From Pseudomonas sp. Os17 (lineage in GTDB: Bacteria; Pseudomonadota; Gammaproteobacteria; Pseudomonadales; Pseudomonadaceae): DNA of 64,000 bases. Shown here piece after piece: positions 34,371 to 47,028 of this stretch. Within the stretch, counting starts at the first letter, position 1. Every line of letters starts with the position of its first letter. The notes below the pieces were generated by a model. That model saw nothing but the letters and a program-made list of their open reading frames with translations. It was not told the DNA's origin and did not search any database. The stretch covers positions 251,501 to 315,500 of the forward strand of contig NZ_AP014627.1 of NCBI RefSeq assembly GCF_001547895.1, written 5' to 3'. The translations under genes and the position numbers were made by a program.

Positions 34371-35417
34371 CTAGGTGCTTTCGCGCTCGATCACTCGGCA
34401 TTGCAGCAGGTTCAGGCGCTGCACCGGCGTGCGGGTCGGCAGCACCCCAAGGCTTTCCAGGACCCGGGTCGCGGCCAGTACGCCGATCTCCAGCGCCGGT
34501 GGCTGGATAGTGCTCAGGCTCGGCAGCAGCATCTGGGCAAAGGGGTAGTCGCCAAAGCCCAGCACTGCGCAGTCCTCTGGAATCTTCAGCCCGGCGCGTT
34601 GCCCCGCCAGCAGGCCGCCGGCGGCCAGGTTGTCGTTGGCGAAGATGATGGCGTCGGGGCGCGGTGAGGCGCTCATCAGGGCCTCCATGGCCTGCTTGCC
34701 GGCTTCGAAGGGAGGACGGTCGGGATCCGGGGCAAACACCCGGGGTGGCAACTCCAGCTCTTTCAGGGTGGCGAGATAGCCATCGCGGCGCTCCAGCGCG
34801 CTGTAGTCGCCGGGGGCGCTGTTCTGCACGAAGGCGATGCGCCGGTAGCCCTTGGCGTGCAGGTGGCGAACCGCGCTGACCCCCACTTGAAAGTGGCTGA
34901 AGCCGATCTGCATGGGCTGGCGCTGGGGCTGGTAATCCCAGGTTTCGATCAGCGGGATCTCGGCTTCGGCGAGCATCTTTTCCGTGCCCGGGCTGTGGAA
35001 GTGGCTGGTCAGCACCAGGGCTGCCGGTGACCAGCCGAGAAAGGCCCGTACCGCGCTCTCTTCCTGTTTCTCGTCGAAGTAGCTGGAGGCCAGCAGCAGC
35101 TGATAGCCGTGGCGGCTTAGGGTGTCGCTGAAGCCTTGGATGGTCTGGGCGAAGATCGGTCCGGAAATGTTCGGGATGACCATGGCGACGATTCTGCCCC
35201 GGGCCGAGGCCAAGCCGCCGGCCACCAGATTGGGCACGTAGCCGAGTTCGGCCACCACGGCGGCGATGCGTTCCCGACGTTCGGCGGAGACGCTCTCGGG
35301 CTGGTTGAAGTAGCGCGACACGGTGATCGCCGACACCCCGGCCTGGCGCGCCACGGTGTTCAGGGTCACGCGGCCGGCGCCGCGGCGCTTGCGGCCAGGT
35401 GCTGGGTCAGTGGTCAT
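34371..35417 (-). CDS. LacI-family transcriptional regulator
   Basis: A 348-residue repressor with an N-terminal helix-turn-helix (VTLNTVARQAGVSAITVSRY, about 17-36), hinge helix (YVPNLVAGGLASARG) and periplasmic-binding-like sensor domain (about 70-340; IIFANDNLAAGGLLAGQRAG). The HTH resembles the GntR gluconate-repressor branch of LacI regulators. It is divergent from the TonB-dependent receptor, and a perfect 14-bp palindrome lies between them. It probably represses that receptor and itself. The inducer is unknown. Confidence 0.92.
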   Translation of the reverse strand: MTTDPAPGRKRRGAGRVTLNTVARQAGVSAITVSRYFNQPESVSAERRERIAAVVAELGYVPNLVAGGLASARGRIVAMVIPNISGPIFAQTIQGFSDTLSRHGYQLLLASSYFDEKQEESAVRAFLGWSPAALVLTSHFHSPGTEKMLAEAEIPLIETWDYQPQRQPMQIGFSHFQVGVSAVRHLHAKGYRRIAFVQNSAPGDYSALERRDGYLATLKELELPPRVFAPDPDRPPFEAGKQAMEALMSASPRPDAIIFANDNLAAGGLLAGQRAGLKIPEDCAVLGFGDYPFAQMLLPSLSTIQPPALEIGVLAATRVLESLGVLPTRTPVQRLNLLQCRVIEREST

Positions 35418-35505
35418 GAGCGCGCTCCTTGGACTGAACCAAAAGGCATATAAAAGTAATTTTTCAGTATTGGACGCTCTATGCGGAGCGTGTCGATACT
35501 GGCGA

Positions 35506-35519
35506 TGTTAGCGCTAACA
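35506..35519. promoter_or_regulatory. LacI-type operator
   Basis: TGTTAGCGCTAACA is a perfect palindrome with the central CG typical of LacI-family operators. It lies 88 bases upstream of the repressor start and 103 bases before the chosen receptor start. Confidence 0.75.
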
Positions 35520-35622
35520 AGGCGTCATGTCTGCTACTCGCTCGAGCGAATGCCCAAGACAGATTTCAGGCGCTGCCGGCGCAGATCGGCAGCGGTTCGG
35601 GGCATTTTTCAGCAGGTGCAGC

Positions 35623-37881
35623 ATGCAGATATTTCATGGGGAGCAACACCGACTCGCGCATTCGATCCGTGGCACCACGGCCTCGCGCCCGCATCTGGGC
35701 TGGCTGTTGGCGGGCCTGGCGGCATTGCCGTTGCCAGCGGCCCTGGCCAGTGAAAGCGCGGCCACGGCGCAGGATCAGGAGCCGACCCTGAAGTCGGTAA
35801 CGGTCACCGCCACGCGCCGCGAAGAGTCGCTGCAGAAGGTCCCGGTGGCGGTGTCGGTGGTGGATGGCGAGCAGTTGGAGCGCGACAACCGCAACGGCGT
35901 GGCGAGCATCGTGCAGCAGGTGCCGTCGCTGAACTTCCGCACCGGGGCTTCGAACAAGGACACCTCGCTGTTCATCCGCGGCGTGGGCACCATTTCCACT
36001 TCGCCGGGGGTGGAGCCGACGGTCGCGACGGTGATCGACGGTGTGGTCTACGGGCGACCCGGCCAGGCCACCCTGGACCTGCTGGACCTGGAGCGCATCG
36101 AGGTGCTGCGCGGGCCTCAGGGCACGCTGTTCGGCAAGAACGCTTCGGCCGGGGTGCTGAATATCGTGACCAAGGCGCCTTCCGCCGAGACCCACGGCTA
36201 CATCGACCAGTCCTATTACAGCGGCAATGAAAGTCGTACCCGCTTCGGCATTGGCGGCAGCCTGGTTCCCGATGTCCTCAAGGGGTCTGTCACCACCTTG
36301 TTCGGCAGTTACGACGGCAATGTGGACAACCGCCACAACGGCCAGGAGGTCAACGGCTACAACCGCAAGGGCGTGCGCGGCAAGCTGGAATTCACCCCTA
36401 GCGCCGACCTCAAGTTCACCCTGGCGGCGGACTACATGCAGTCCCATGACGACGCGCCCAATGGCGTGGTCAGCAAGGCCCTGACTCCGGCCTTCGCCAA
36501 TGCCCTGAGCCCGGTCCGGGCCAGCAGCGACAACCGCGATATCAACACCGATACCCGCACCCATGTGCAGGACATCAACAAGGGCCTGTCCGGCCAGCTG
36601 GACTGGAACCTCGGCGACTACACCCTGACCTCGATCACCGCCTGGCGCGGCTGGAACAACACCCAGTACCAGGATGGCGACCGTCTTGGCGCGGTCAGCG
36701 CGGCGTTTCCCGGGACCGCCGACAAGGGCGACCTGGACTACAACCAGTATTCGCAGGAACTGCGCCTGGCCTCGCCCAAGGGGCAGTTCCTGGAGTACGT
36801 CGGCGGCCTGTTCTACCTGCATGGCAAGGACGAGGAAACCTACCAGCGCACCCTGACCACCACCACCAGCGTCAATCGCGGGATTGCCGACTACAGCACC
36901 ACCAACGACAGCTACGCGGTCTTCGGCGAAAGCACCTTGAATTTCACCGAGGACTTTCGCGCCATCGCCGGTTTGCGCTGGACCCATGACGACCTGAAAT
37001 ACGACCACCGTCGGGTGTCGACCTCGGCCACCACGGTCAGCGGGATCCAGCCGGGCACCCGCAGCTCGGGTTCGGTGGACGAGGACGGCTGGTCCGGTCG
37101 CCTGGGCCTGCAATACGACCTCAGCGACAGCGTCACCAGCTACCTGACCTATTCCCGCGGCTACAAGGGCCCGGCCTACAACGTGTTCTTCAACATGCAG
37201 CCGCGGGACACCAATGCGCTCAAGCCCGAGACGTCCAACACCTGGGAGGCGGGGATCAAGGCCAGCAGCTGGAACAATCGCCTGACCACCAACCTGGCGG
37301 TGTTCCACAGCGAGTACGACAACTACCAGGCCAACTTCTTCGACACCGTGGCCGGGCAGGTGGTGACCCGCCTGATCAACGCCGGCCGCGTCAGCAGTGA
37401 AGGCGTCGAGCTGGACTACGCCCTGCAGGCCACCCAGCAATTGAAGTTCTCCGGGGCCCTGGCCTACACCCGGGCGCGCATCGATGCGTTCGCCTGCCCG
37501 GCGGGCGCCGCCGCTTCCTGCAACGTCAACGGCAAGCCATTGCCCTTCAGCCCGGATTGGAAAAGCTACGTGCGGGCCGACTACAGCATTCCCCTGGATA
37601 ACGGCCTGGATCTCGAATTGGGCACCGACTACAGCTGGCAAAGCCAAGTGCAGTACGACATCAGCCAAAACCCCGACACCCGGCAGGGCGCCTACGGCAT
37701 CTGGAACGCCAGCATCGCCCTGGCCGACTACAACGACGGCTGGCGCGTGGCATTGCTGGGCAAGAACCTGGCCGACAAGTCCTATTCGCCGTTGCTGGCC
37801 AGTGGCGGCAACTACATCTACCGCGCGGTGCCCCGGGATGACGAACGTTATTTCGGTGTGCAGTTACGCAAGGACTTCTGA
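35623..37881 (+). CDS. TonB-dependent outer-membrane receptor
   Basis: From the ATG at 35623 the protein has 752 residues: a long signal peptide (hydrophobic HLGWLLAGLAALPLPAALA near 25-43), TonB box region (LKSVTVTA), plug domain (KVPVAVSVVDGEQLERDNRN ... ERIEVLRGPQGTLFGKNASA) and a 22-strand barrel ending in an aromatic residue (VQLRKDF). No N-terminal signalling domain is present, so there is no sigma/anti-sigma control. The plug style (ERIEVLRGPQGTLFGKNASA) is common in receptors for non-siderophore ligands. An upstream frame reaches 35527, but the operator and lack of signal features argue against it. The downstream monooxygenase and reductase suggest uptake of an organic nutrient. Confidence 0.9.
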   Translation: MQIFHGEQHRLAHSIRGTTASRPHLGWLLAGLAALPLPAALASESAATAQDQEPTLKSVTVTATRREESLQKVPVAVSVVDGEQLERDNRNGVASIVQQVPSLNFRTGASNKDTSLFIRGVGTISTSPGVEPTVATVIDGVVYGRPGQATLDLLDLERIEVLRGPQGTLFGKNASAGVLNIVTKAPSAETHGYIDQSYYSGNESRTRFGIGGSLVPDVLKGSVTTLFGSYDGNVDNRHNGQEVNGYNRKGVRGKLEFTPSADLKFTLAADYMQSHDDAPNGVVSKALTPAFANALSPVRASSDNRDINTDTRTHVQDINKGLSGQLDWNLGDYTLTSITAWRGWNNTQYQDGDRLGAVSAAFPGTADKGDLDYNQYSQELRLASPKGQFLEYVGGLFYLHGKDEETYQRTLTTTTSVNRGIADYSTTNDSYAVFGESTLNFTEDFRAIAGLRWTHDDLKYDHRRVSTSATTVSGIQPGTRSSGSVDEDGWSGRLGLQYDLSDSVTSYLTYSRGYKGPAYNVFFNMQPRDTNALKPETSNTWEAGIKASSWNNRLTTNLAVFHSEYDNYQANFFDTVAGQVVTRLINAGRVSSEGVELDYALQATQQLKFSGALAYTRARIDAFACPAGAAASCNVNGKPLPFSPDWKSYVRADYSIPLDNGLDLELGTDYSWQSQVQYDISQNPDTRQGAYGIWNASIALADYNDGWRVALLGKNLADKSYSPLLASGGNYIYRAVPRDDERYFGVQLRKDF

Positions 37882-37887
37882 CCCTTT

Positions 37888-37945
37888 GCAGGCGCCGGCT
37901 TGCCCCAGGCCTTGCGGGCGCTTGCGCTGGCAAGCCAGCTGCTGC
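37888..37945. repeat. Degenerate REP pair
   Basis: A decayed inverted pair (CAGGCGCCGGCTTGCC ... GCTGGCAAGCCAGCTGCTG) in the short gap between the receptor and monooxygenase genes. It could weaken transcription between them. Confidence 0.55.
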
Positions 37946-37983
37946 GGAGGGTGTTTTTTTGCAGTGTGAAACAGGAGTTGCCC

Positions 37984-39312
37984 ATGTCTCGTTCCACTCG
38001 CCAGCTCAAGCTCGGCGCCTTTCTCATGGCCACCGGTCACCACGTTGCCGCCTGGCGTCATCCGCAGGTGCCGGCCCAGGCAGGACTGGACTTTGCGGTC
38101 TATAAAGAACTGGCGCAGATCGCCGAGGCCGCGCGCTTCGACGCGCTGTTCGTCGCCGACAGCCTGGCAGCGCCGACCGGCACCATCGCCAGCCGCATGG
38201 CCCGTTCCGATTACTTCGAACCCTTGACCTTGCTGTCTGCCCTGGCGGCCGTGACCGAGCGGATAGGGCTTATTGCCACTACCACTACGAGCTATAACGT
38301 ACCGTACCACGTAGCACGTAAATTCGCTTCGCTGGACCATCTTTCAGGGGGTCGGGCGGGGTGGAACCTGGTGACGTCGGACAATGCCGCCGAAGCGCAG
38401 AATTTCGGGCGGGATGAACATTTCGGGCATGCCGAACGGTATCGCAGGGCCCGGGAATTCCATCAGGTGGTGACCGGGTTGTGGGACAGCTGGGAGGACG
38501 ACGCCTTTGTCCGGAACAAGGCCAGTGGCGAGTATTTCGACCCGAACAAGCAGCATTTACTGGATCATCGCGGCGAATTCTTCCAGGTCCAAGGGCCCTT
38601 GAATGTGCCGCGCCCACCCCAGGGTTACCCGGTGATCGTGCAGGCCGGCTCCTCGGAAAGTGGCCGCGACCTGGCGGCGCAGACGGCCGAGGTGGTGTTC
38701 ACCGCGCAACCGTCCCGGGCCGCCGCACAAGCCTTTTATGCGGACCTGAAAGGGCGTCTCAAGCAGTACGATCGTAGTACGGAATCGCTGAAAATCATGC
38801 CCGGAGTGTTCGTGGTGGTGGGCGACAGCGAAAGCCAGGCCCGGGAGAAGTTCGAATCGTTCCAGGTACTGGTGGAGCCCGAAGTGGGGGTGGCCCTGCT
38901 CGGACGGATGCTGGGCAATTTCGATTTGTCCGGTTATCCGCTGGATGGACCTTTGCCGCAGTTGCCCCTGACCGAGAGCGGTCAGCAAAGCCGCCAGCAG
39001 TTGCTCACCGAACTGGCCGGCAAGGACAACCTGACCCTGGCTCAGCTGGGGCGCAAGATTGCCGGCGGGCGTGGGCACTACAGCCTGATCGGTACGCCCG
39101 CGCAGATTGCCGACGAACTGCAGGCCTGGTTCGAGGAGGGCGCGGCTGATGGCTTCAATGTGCTGGTGCCCCACCTGCCGGGCGGCCTGCGGGATTTTGC
39201 GGCGGGGGTGATTCCGGAACTGCAGCGGCGCGGGCTGTTCAGAACAGAATACGAGGGCCGCACGCTGCGCGAGAACCTGGGGCTGGAGCGGCCGCAGAAT
39301 CAGTTTGTGTAA
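37984..39312 (+). CDS. NtaA/DmoA-family FMN-dependent monooxygenase
   Basis: A 442-residue luciferase-like flavin monooxygenase, related to but distinct from the one at 21-22.4 kb. Landmarks are KLGAFLMATGHHVAAWRHP at the start, FASLDHLSGGRAGWNLVTSD and YPVIVQAGSSESGRDLAA. AGGAG precedes the ATG at 37984; a longer frame starts in the repeat and has no ribosome site. Family members attack nitrilotriacetate, dimethyl sulfide, sulfones and similar compounds using reduced FMN. No flavin reductase gene is adjacent. Confidence 0.9.
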   Translation: MSRSTRQLKLGAFLMATGHHVAAWRHPQVPAQAGLDFAVYKELAQIAEAARFDALFVADSLAAPTGTIASRMARSDYFEPLTLLSALAAVTERIGLIATTTTSYNVPYHVARKFASLDHLSGGRAGWNLVTSDNAAEAQNFGRDEHFGHAERYRRAREFHQVVTGLWDSWEDDAFVRNKASGEYFDPNKQHLLDHRGEFFQVQGPLNVPRPPQGYPVIVQAGSSESGRDLAAQTAEVVFTAQPSRAAAQAFYADLKGRLKQYDRSTESLKIMPGVFVVVGDSESQAREKFESFQVLVEPEVGVALLGRMLGNFDLSGYPLDGPLPQLPLTESGQQSRQQLLTELAGKDNLTLAQLGRKIAGGRGHYSLIGTPAQIADELQAWFEEGAADGFNVLVPHLPGGLRDFAAGVIPELQRRGLFRTEYEGRTLRENLGLERPQNQFV

Positions 39313-39322
39313 CCACCGCCTG

Positions 39323-39360
39323 CTGCAGGCGCTGGCTCGCCCGCAAGCTGGCGCCTACGG
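39323..39360. repeat. Short degenerate palindrome
   Basis: TGCAGGCGCTGGCTCGC and GCAAGCTGGCGCCTAC arms, a shortened REP-like pair between the monooxygenase and aldo/keto reductase genes. Confidence 0.5.
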
Positions 39361-39414
39361 GGCGCAATGATCGACGTTAGTTGTTTTGCAAAGACCTGAC
39401 CCAGAGAGGATTCG

Positions 39415-40452
39415 ATGACTTATATCGCTGCCGAAAATCGCTACGACTCCATCCCTTATCGCCGTGTCGGCCGCAGTGGCCTGGTGCTGCCGGCGCTGTC
39501 CCTGGGGCTTTGGCACAACTTCGGTGACAGCACGCCGATCGACACCCAGCGTGCCCTGTTGCGCACGGCCTTTGACCTGGGGATCAATCACTTCGACCTG
39601 GCCAACAACTATGGCCCGCCCTATGGCAGCGCCGAGATCAATTTCGGTCGTCTGTTGCGGGAGGACTTCAAGGCCTATCGCGATGAGCTGATCATCTCCA
39701 GCAAGGCCGGCTGGGACATGTGGCCCGGGCCTTACGGCCAGGGCGGCGGTTCGCGCAAATATGTGCTGGCCAGCCTCGACCAGAGCCTGCAGCGCCTGGG
39801 CCTGGACTATGTGGATATCTTTTATTCCCACCGCTTCGACCCGGATACGCCGCTGGAGGAAACCGCCAGCGCCCTGGCCAGCGCGGTGCAGCAGGGCAAG
39901 GCCTTGTACATCGGCATTTCCTCCTATTCCGGGGCCAAGACCCGGGAAATCGCCGCGTTGCTCAAGGAGTGGAAAGTGCCGCTGCTGATCCATCAGCCGG
40001 CTTACAACATGCTCAATCGTTGGGTGGAGAAGGACCTGCTGGAGACCACCGATGAGCTGGGCGTGGGGGTGATCGCCTTTACTCCCCTGGCTCAGGGGCT
40101 GCTCACCGATAAATACCTCAATGGCATTCCCGAGGATGCGCGGGTCAATCGTCCGGGTGGAGGCTCGCTGCAGGCTTCGCACCTGTCCGAGGCCAATCTG
40201 GCCCATGTGCGGGCCCTCAACGAGATCGCCAGGAACCGCGGCCAGAGCCTGGCGCAACTGGCCCTGGCCTGGACCTTGCGCGATCCGCGGGTGACTTCGG
40301 CCTTGATCGGTGCCAGCCGTCCCGAGCAGATCGTCGAGAACGTCGGGGCCTTGCAGAACCTGAGTTTCAGTGTGGAGGAGCTGGCGCAAATCGATCATTT
40401 CGCCAAGGAGGGGCGGATCAACCTGTGGGAAAAACCGTCGTTGGCGGAGTAA
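39415..40452 (+). CDS. YghZ-type aldo/keto reductase
   Basis: A 345-residue NADPH-dependent reductase of the aldo/keto reductase superfamily, YghZ/GpR type (E. coli YghZ reduces L-glyceraldehyde 3-phosphate and methylglyoxal). Seen are RRVGRSGLVLPALSLGLWHN, the catalytic DLANNYGPPYGSAE (Asp and Tyr), the catalytic Lys in SSKAGWDMWPGPYG and the catalytic-His region FYSHRFDPDTPLEET. The AGAGGA site precedes the ATG. As third gene after the receptor and monooxygenase it could reduce an aldehyde released by the monooxygenase. That role is inference. Confidence 0.88.
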   Translation: MTYIAAENRYDSIPYRRVGRSGLVLPALSLGLWHNFGDSTPIDTQRALLRTAFDLGINHFDLANNYGPPYGSAEINFGRLLREDFKAYRDELIISSKAGWDMWPGPYGQGGGSRKYVLASLDQSLQRLGLDYVDIFYSHRFDPDTPLEETASALASAVQQGKALYIGISSYSGAKTREIAALLKEWKVPLLIHQPAYNMLNRWVEKDLLETTDELGVGVIAFTPLAQGLLTDKYLNGIPEDARVNRPGGGSLQASHLSEANLAHVRALNEIARNRGQSLAQLALAWTLRDPRVTSALIGASRPEQIVENVGALQNLSFSVEELAQIDHFAKEGRINLWEKPSLAE

Positions 40453-40468
40453 CGTCGCCAGGTCCCGC

Positions 40469-40503
40469 GCCCCCGGCAGAGTGATTTGCCGGGGGCTTTT
40501 TTT
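40469..40503. terminator. Strong rho-independent terminator
   Basis: GCCCCCGGCA (40469-40478) and TGCCGGGGGC (40487-40496) pair perfectly around an 8-base loop and are followed by eight T. It ends the receptor-reductase transcript. Confidence 0.92.
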
Positions 40504-40542
40504 ACCGGGCAGGGCAGGAGCGGCGAGTTTTTTGGCGGGCGC

Positions 40543-41742
40543 TCATTGCACCGTTGCGGACGCGTTGCTGCTCACCTTGAGCGTGGTCCGGGTGCTGGCC
40601 ACGGCGCCTTCCCCCGGGTTGTCCAGATCGACTTTTGCCGTGACCGACAGGCCCGGCCGCAGGCGTTCGAGGCCGGATTGATCGGCATTGAAGCGGATGC
40701 GTACCGGAACCCGCTGCACGATCTTGGTGAAGTTGCCGGTGCCCGGCTCGAAGGGCAGCAGGGCGAAGGTCGAACCCGAACCCGGTGCCAGGCTTTCCAC
40801 GGTGCCGACGAGGCTCACCCCCGGCAGGGCATCGATCTTGATCCGGGTCGACTGGCCGGGGGACATGTGCTGGGTCTGGGTTTCCTTGAAATTGGCCAGT
40901 ACATAGAGGTCGTGCAGCGGCACCAGGGTCAGCAGGCGCGAGCCGGGTTGCACGTAATCACCCACCTGGACCTGCCGATTGCCGACGGTGCCGTCCATTG
41001 GCGCATGGACGGTGGTGTGGCGCAGGTCCTGCTGCGCCAGTTCGAGTCGGGCCTGGGCGCTCACCACCCTGGCCTTGGCCATCTGCAGCTGTGCTTGCAG
41101 GCGTTCGCGTTGGGCTGTGGTCACCGCCAGGTCGTTTTCCGCCACTTGCAGCATGGCCTGGGCGTAGGCGTGGCCTTGTTCGGCGGAGATGGCCTGGGTG
41201 CTGTATTTCTCCACTTCGTTGCGCGCCACGGCTCCGGTGGTGACCAGGGTGTCGAAACGGTTGCGCTCGGCGTCGGCGCGTTTGGACTCGGCCTGGGTGG
41301 TGCGGATCGACGTGCGGGCTGCGAGGACGCGGGTGTCGGCCAGGCGCTGTTCGGCTTGTTGAATCTTCAGCGCCGCCTCGGCCAGGGCCACCTGGGCCTG
41401 ATTGTCGGCCAGGTCGCCGGCGGCCAGGGTCACCCGGCTGTCGAATTCCTCGCTATTGATGCGTACCAGGGGCTGGCCGGCGGTGACGTTTTGGTGGTCC
41501 TTGACCAGCACCTCGGTGACCAGGCCGTGGACTCGCGGCGCGACGGAGGTTGCATCGGCGGCAATGTAGGCGTCGTCGGTGGTTTCGGTCGAAGGCGCCA
41601 TCAGTACCCAGGCCACCCCGACCGCCACCAGTGTCAGGGCGATAGCGCCGGCGATCACGGGGCGCTTGGAGCGCTTGCGCGGCTTTTCCATCTCGTGTGC
41701 GGCTTGCAGGATGGCGTTCTGAGTCTGGTTGCTCTGCTCCAT
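40543..41742 (-). CDS. EmrA/HlyD-family efflux adaptor
   Basis: A 399-residue inner-membrane-anchored adaptor of the EmrA type. There is one membrane helix (about 28-48, PVIAGAIALTLVAVGVAWVL), then DDAYIAADATSVAPRVHGLV, a long coiled-coil hairpin (about 95-215) and a C-terminal barrel (HAPMDGTVGNRQVQVGDYV). It is divergent from the MFS pump gene with only 76 bases between the starts, so the two are probably co-regulated rather than in one operon as in E. coli emrAB. Confidence 0.9.
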   Translation of the reverse strand: MEQSNQTQNAILQAAHEMEKPRKRSKRPVIAGAIALTLVAVGVAWVLMAPSTETTDDAYIAADATSVAPRVHGLVTEVLVKDHQNVTAGQPLVRINSEEFDSRVTLAAGDLADNQAQVALAEAALKIQQAEQRLADTRVLAARTSIRTTQAESKRADAERNRFDTLVTTGAVARNEVEKYSTQAISAEQGHAYAQAMLQVAENDLAVTTAQRERLQAQLQMAKARVVSAQARLELAQQDLRHTTVHAPMDGTVGNRQVQVGDYVQPGSRLLTLVPLHDLYVLANFKETQTQHMSPGQSTRIKIDALPGVSLVGTVESLAPGSGSTFALLPFEPGTGNFTKIVQRVPVRIRFNADQSGLERLRPGLSVTAKVDLDNPGEGAVASTRTTLKVSSNASATVQ

Positions 41743-41818
41743 GTTGAAGCTCCACGCTGTTTTGAATTACGATCATAATATTCACATGATGGCCGCAATA
41801 CTACAGGGAGCACCGAAC

Positions 41819-45026
<3,208 letters not shown>

Positions 45027-45086
45027 CCTGCTGTGCCCGGCTTCGCTCATCCAGCGCGGCCGGGGCCTGTTGCATCTCCCCGCGTC

Positions 45087-45926
45087 TCAGCGAAAAAACG
45101 GCACATCCCCAAGAATGGTCGCGCGCTGCATGACTCGACGCTGTGGGCGGTAGTCGTCCACGGCGTAGTGCTGGGTCACGCGGTTGTCCCAGAAGGCCAC
45201 GTCGTTTTCCTGCCAGCGCCAGCGAATGGTGAATTCCGGGCGGGTGGCGTGGGCGAACAGCAGCTTGAGGATGGCCTCGCTTTCGCTCTCGGACAGTTCG
45301 TTGATCTTGGTGGTGAAGCCGTCGTTGACGAACAGCGACTGGCGCCCGCTCACCGGGTGGGTGCGGATCACCGGGTGCGACAGCGGCGGGTTCTTGCGTC
45401 GGGTTTCCTCCCAGCGCGCCAGGTCCTCGGGGGTGTTGCCGAAGCGCTCCAGGGGGAAGGACTTGATGAATTCGTGGGTCGCGGTCAGGCCCTGCAGCAG
45501 GTTCTTCATGGGCTCGGACAGCGCCTCGTAGGCGGCGATGCCGCTGGCCCACAGGGTGTCGCCGCCGAAAGCCGGCAACAGCTTGGCGCTGAGCACCGCG
45601 CCCAGGGCCGGGGTCGGCAGGAAGGTCACGTCGGTGTGCCAGATGGCGTTGTCGCGCACGTCGGTTTCGGCGGTGTCGAGAATCAGCACTTCCGGCTGCT
45701 CCGGCACATTGGGGTAGATCGGGTGGATGTGCAGGTCACCGAAGCGGGCGGCGAAGCGCGCCTGCTGCTGTGGGGTGATCGGCTGGTCGCGGAAGAACAG
45801 TACCTGATGCTTGAGCAGCGCCTGCTCGATGGCGTCGCGCTGTTCGACGCTGAGCGGCTGGCTGATGTCGATGCCGCTGATCTGGGCGCCGAGGGCAGAG
45901 CTTAAAGGGGTGATGGTCAGGCTCAT
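45087..45926 (-). CDS. tauD: Taurine dioxygenase TauD
   Basis: A 279-residue Fe(II)/2-oxoglutarate-dependent enzyme that releases sulfite from taurine. The iron ligands H97 and D99 (WHTDVTF) and H253 ([18 protein letters not shown]) are present, with Arg residues 264/268 for 2-oxoglutarate. Length and motif positions match E. coli TauD within two residues. It is the last gene of the leftward tau cluster but is separated from tauC by a repeat. Confidence 0.95.
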   Translation of the reverse strand: MSLTITPLSSALGAQISGIDISQPLSVEQRDAIEQALLKHQVLFFRDQPITPQQQARFAARFGDLHIHPIYPNVPEQPEVLILDTAETDVRDNAIWHTDVTFLPTPALGAVLSAKLLPAFGGDTLWASGIAAYEALSEPMKNLLQGLTATHEFIKSFPLERFGNTPEDLARWEETRRKNPPLSHPVIRTHPVSGRQSLFVNDGFTTKINELSESESEAILKLLFAHATRPEFTIRWRWQENDVAFWDNRVTQHYAVDDYRPQRRVMQRATILGDVPFFR

Positions 45927-46024
45927 GGTGGTTCTCTTGTACGGCGCCGAACGCTCGGCGTGGTCGGATTCGGTTTATCGGCATCAAACTAAAAAAACGG
46001 GTGCGCTGGCGGTGTCGTGACCCT

Positions 46025-46161
46025 GTAGCCGCTGTCGAGCCTTGGCGAGGCTGCGAACGGCGGCGCAGTAGATGCAAACCCATGCAACGAGGTCTTCCTC
46101 ATCGATTGTTGCGAGCGCTACGCGCTCGGTCGCAGCCTCGCCAGGGCTCGGCAGCGGCTAC
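46025..46161. repeat. GTAGCCGCTG-type palindromic repeat
   Basis: A long inverted pair (GTAGCCGCTGTCGAGCCTTG at left, GGCTCGGCAGCGGCTAC at right) between tauC and tauD. Confidence 0.85.
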
Positions 46162-46188
46162 AGATAAGCCGCGTGCGGCGCATGCAGG

Positions 46189-47028
46189 TCAGTGGGATTG
46201 GCCGTGCCAGGGCACCAGCTTGCGTTGCAGGGCGCGCAGGCCCATCTCCATGGCGAAGGCGATCAGGGCAATCACCAGTATCCCCAGCACCACCACATCG
46301 GTGACCAGGAACTGCGCGGCGGACTGCACCATGAAACCCAGGCCGCTGGTGGCGGCAATCAGCTCCGCGGCCACCAGGGTCGACCAGCCCACGCCCAGGC
46401 CGATGCGCACGCCGGTGAGAATGTCCGGCAAGGCGCTGGGCAGGATCACGTGGCGAATCAGCTGGGCCCGGGTGGCGCCCAAAGACTGCGCGGCGCGCAG
46501 CTTGGCCGGGTCGACGGTGCGCACGCCGGTGGCGGTGGCAATGGCGATCGGGGCGAAGATCGCCAGGTAAATCAGCAGCACCTTGGACAGCTCGCCAATG
46601 CCGCACCAGATGACGATCAGCGGCAGGTAGGCCAGGGGCGGAATCGGCCGGTAGAACTCGATCAACGGGTCGAGCACGCCGCGGGCGATGCGGTTGGCGC
46701 CAATGGCGATGCCCACCGGAATCGCCGTCAGCACGGCACAGCCCAGGGCCAGGCCGATGCGCTCCAGGCTCGCCGCCAGGTGCTGCCAGAGGGTGGAATC
46801 CATGTAGCCGCTGGTGGCCAGCAACCAGCCTTTTTGCAGCACGGCGGCAGGCGGAGGCAGGAACAGCGGTTCGATCAGGCCGCTGGCGGTCACCGCCCAC
46901 CACAGGGTCAGCAGGGTGATCAGGGTCAGCACGCTGATCCAGCGGGTGCTCAGGCTGCGGCGCACGGTGTGTGGCGCTTTCGGCTTGGCATTGCGGGTGG
47001 CGGTGGCGGGAATCTCGTAGCTGCTCAT
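46189..47028 (-). CDS. tauC: Taurine ABC transporter permease TauC
   Basis: A 279-residue SsuC/TauC-family permease with about six helices and the coupling loop [21 protein letters not shown] charged 20-residue N terminus precedes the first helix. The start overlaps the tauB stop by four bases (ATGA). Confidence 0.93.
   Translation of the reverse strand: MSSYEIPATATRNAKPKAPHTVRRSLSTRWISVLTLITLLTLWWAVTASGLIEPLFLPPPAAVLQKGWLLATSGYMDSTLWQHLAASLERIGLALGCAVLTAIPVGIAIGANRIARGVLDPLIEFYRPIPPLAYLPLIVIWCGIGELSKVLLIYLAIFAPIAIATATGVRTVDPAKLRAAQSLGATRAQLIRHVILPSALPDILTGVRIGLGVGWSTLVAAELIAATSGLGFMVQSAAQFLVTDVVVLGILVIALIAFAMEMGLRALQRKLVPWHGQSH

Noticed and set aside
35566..37668. 700-codon minus-strand frame opposite the TonB receptor
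   Set aside because: No motifs, low-complexity composition, and the plus strand is an obvious receptor.
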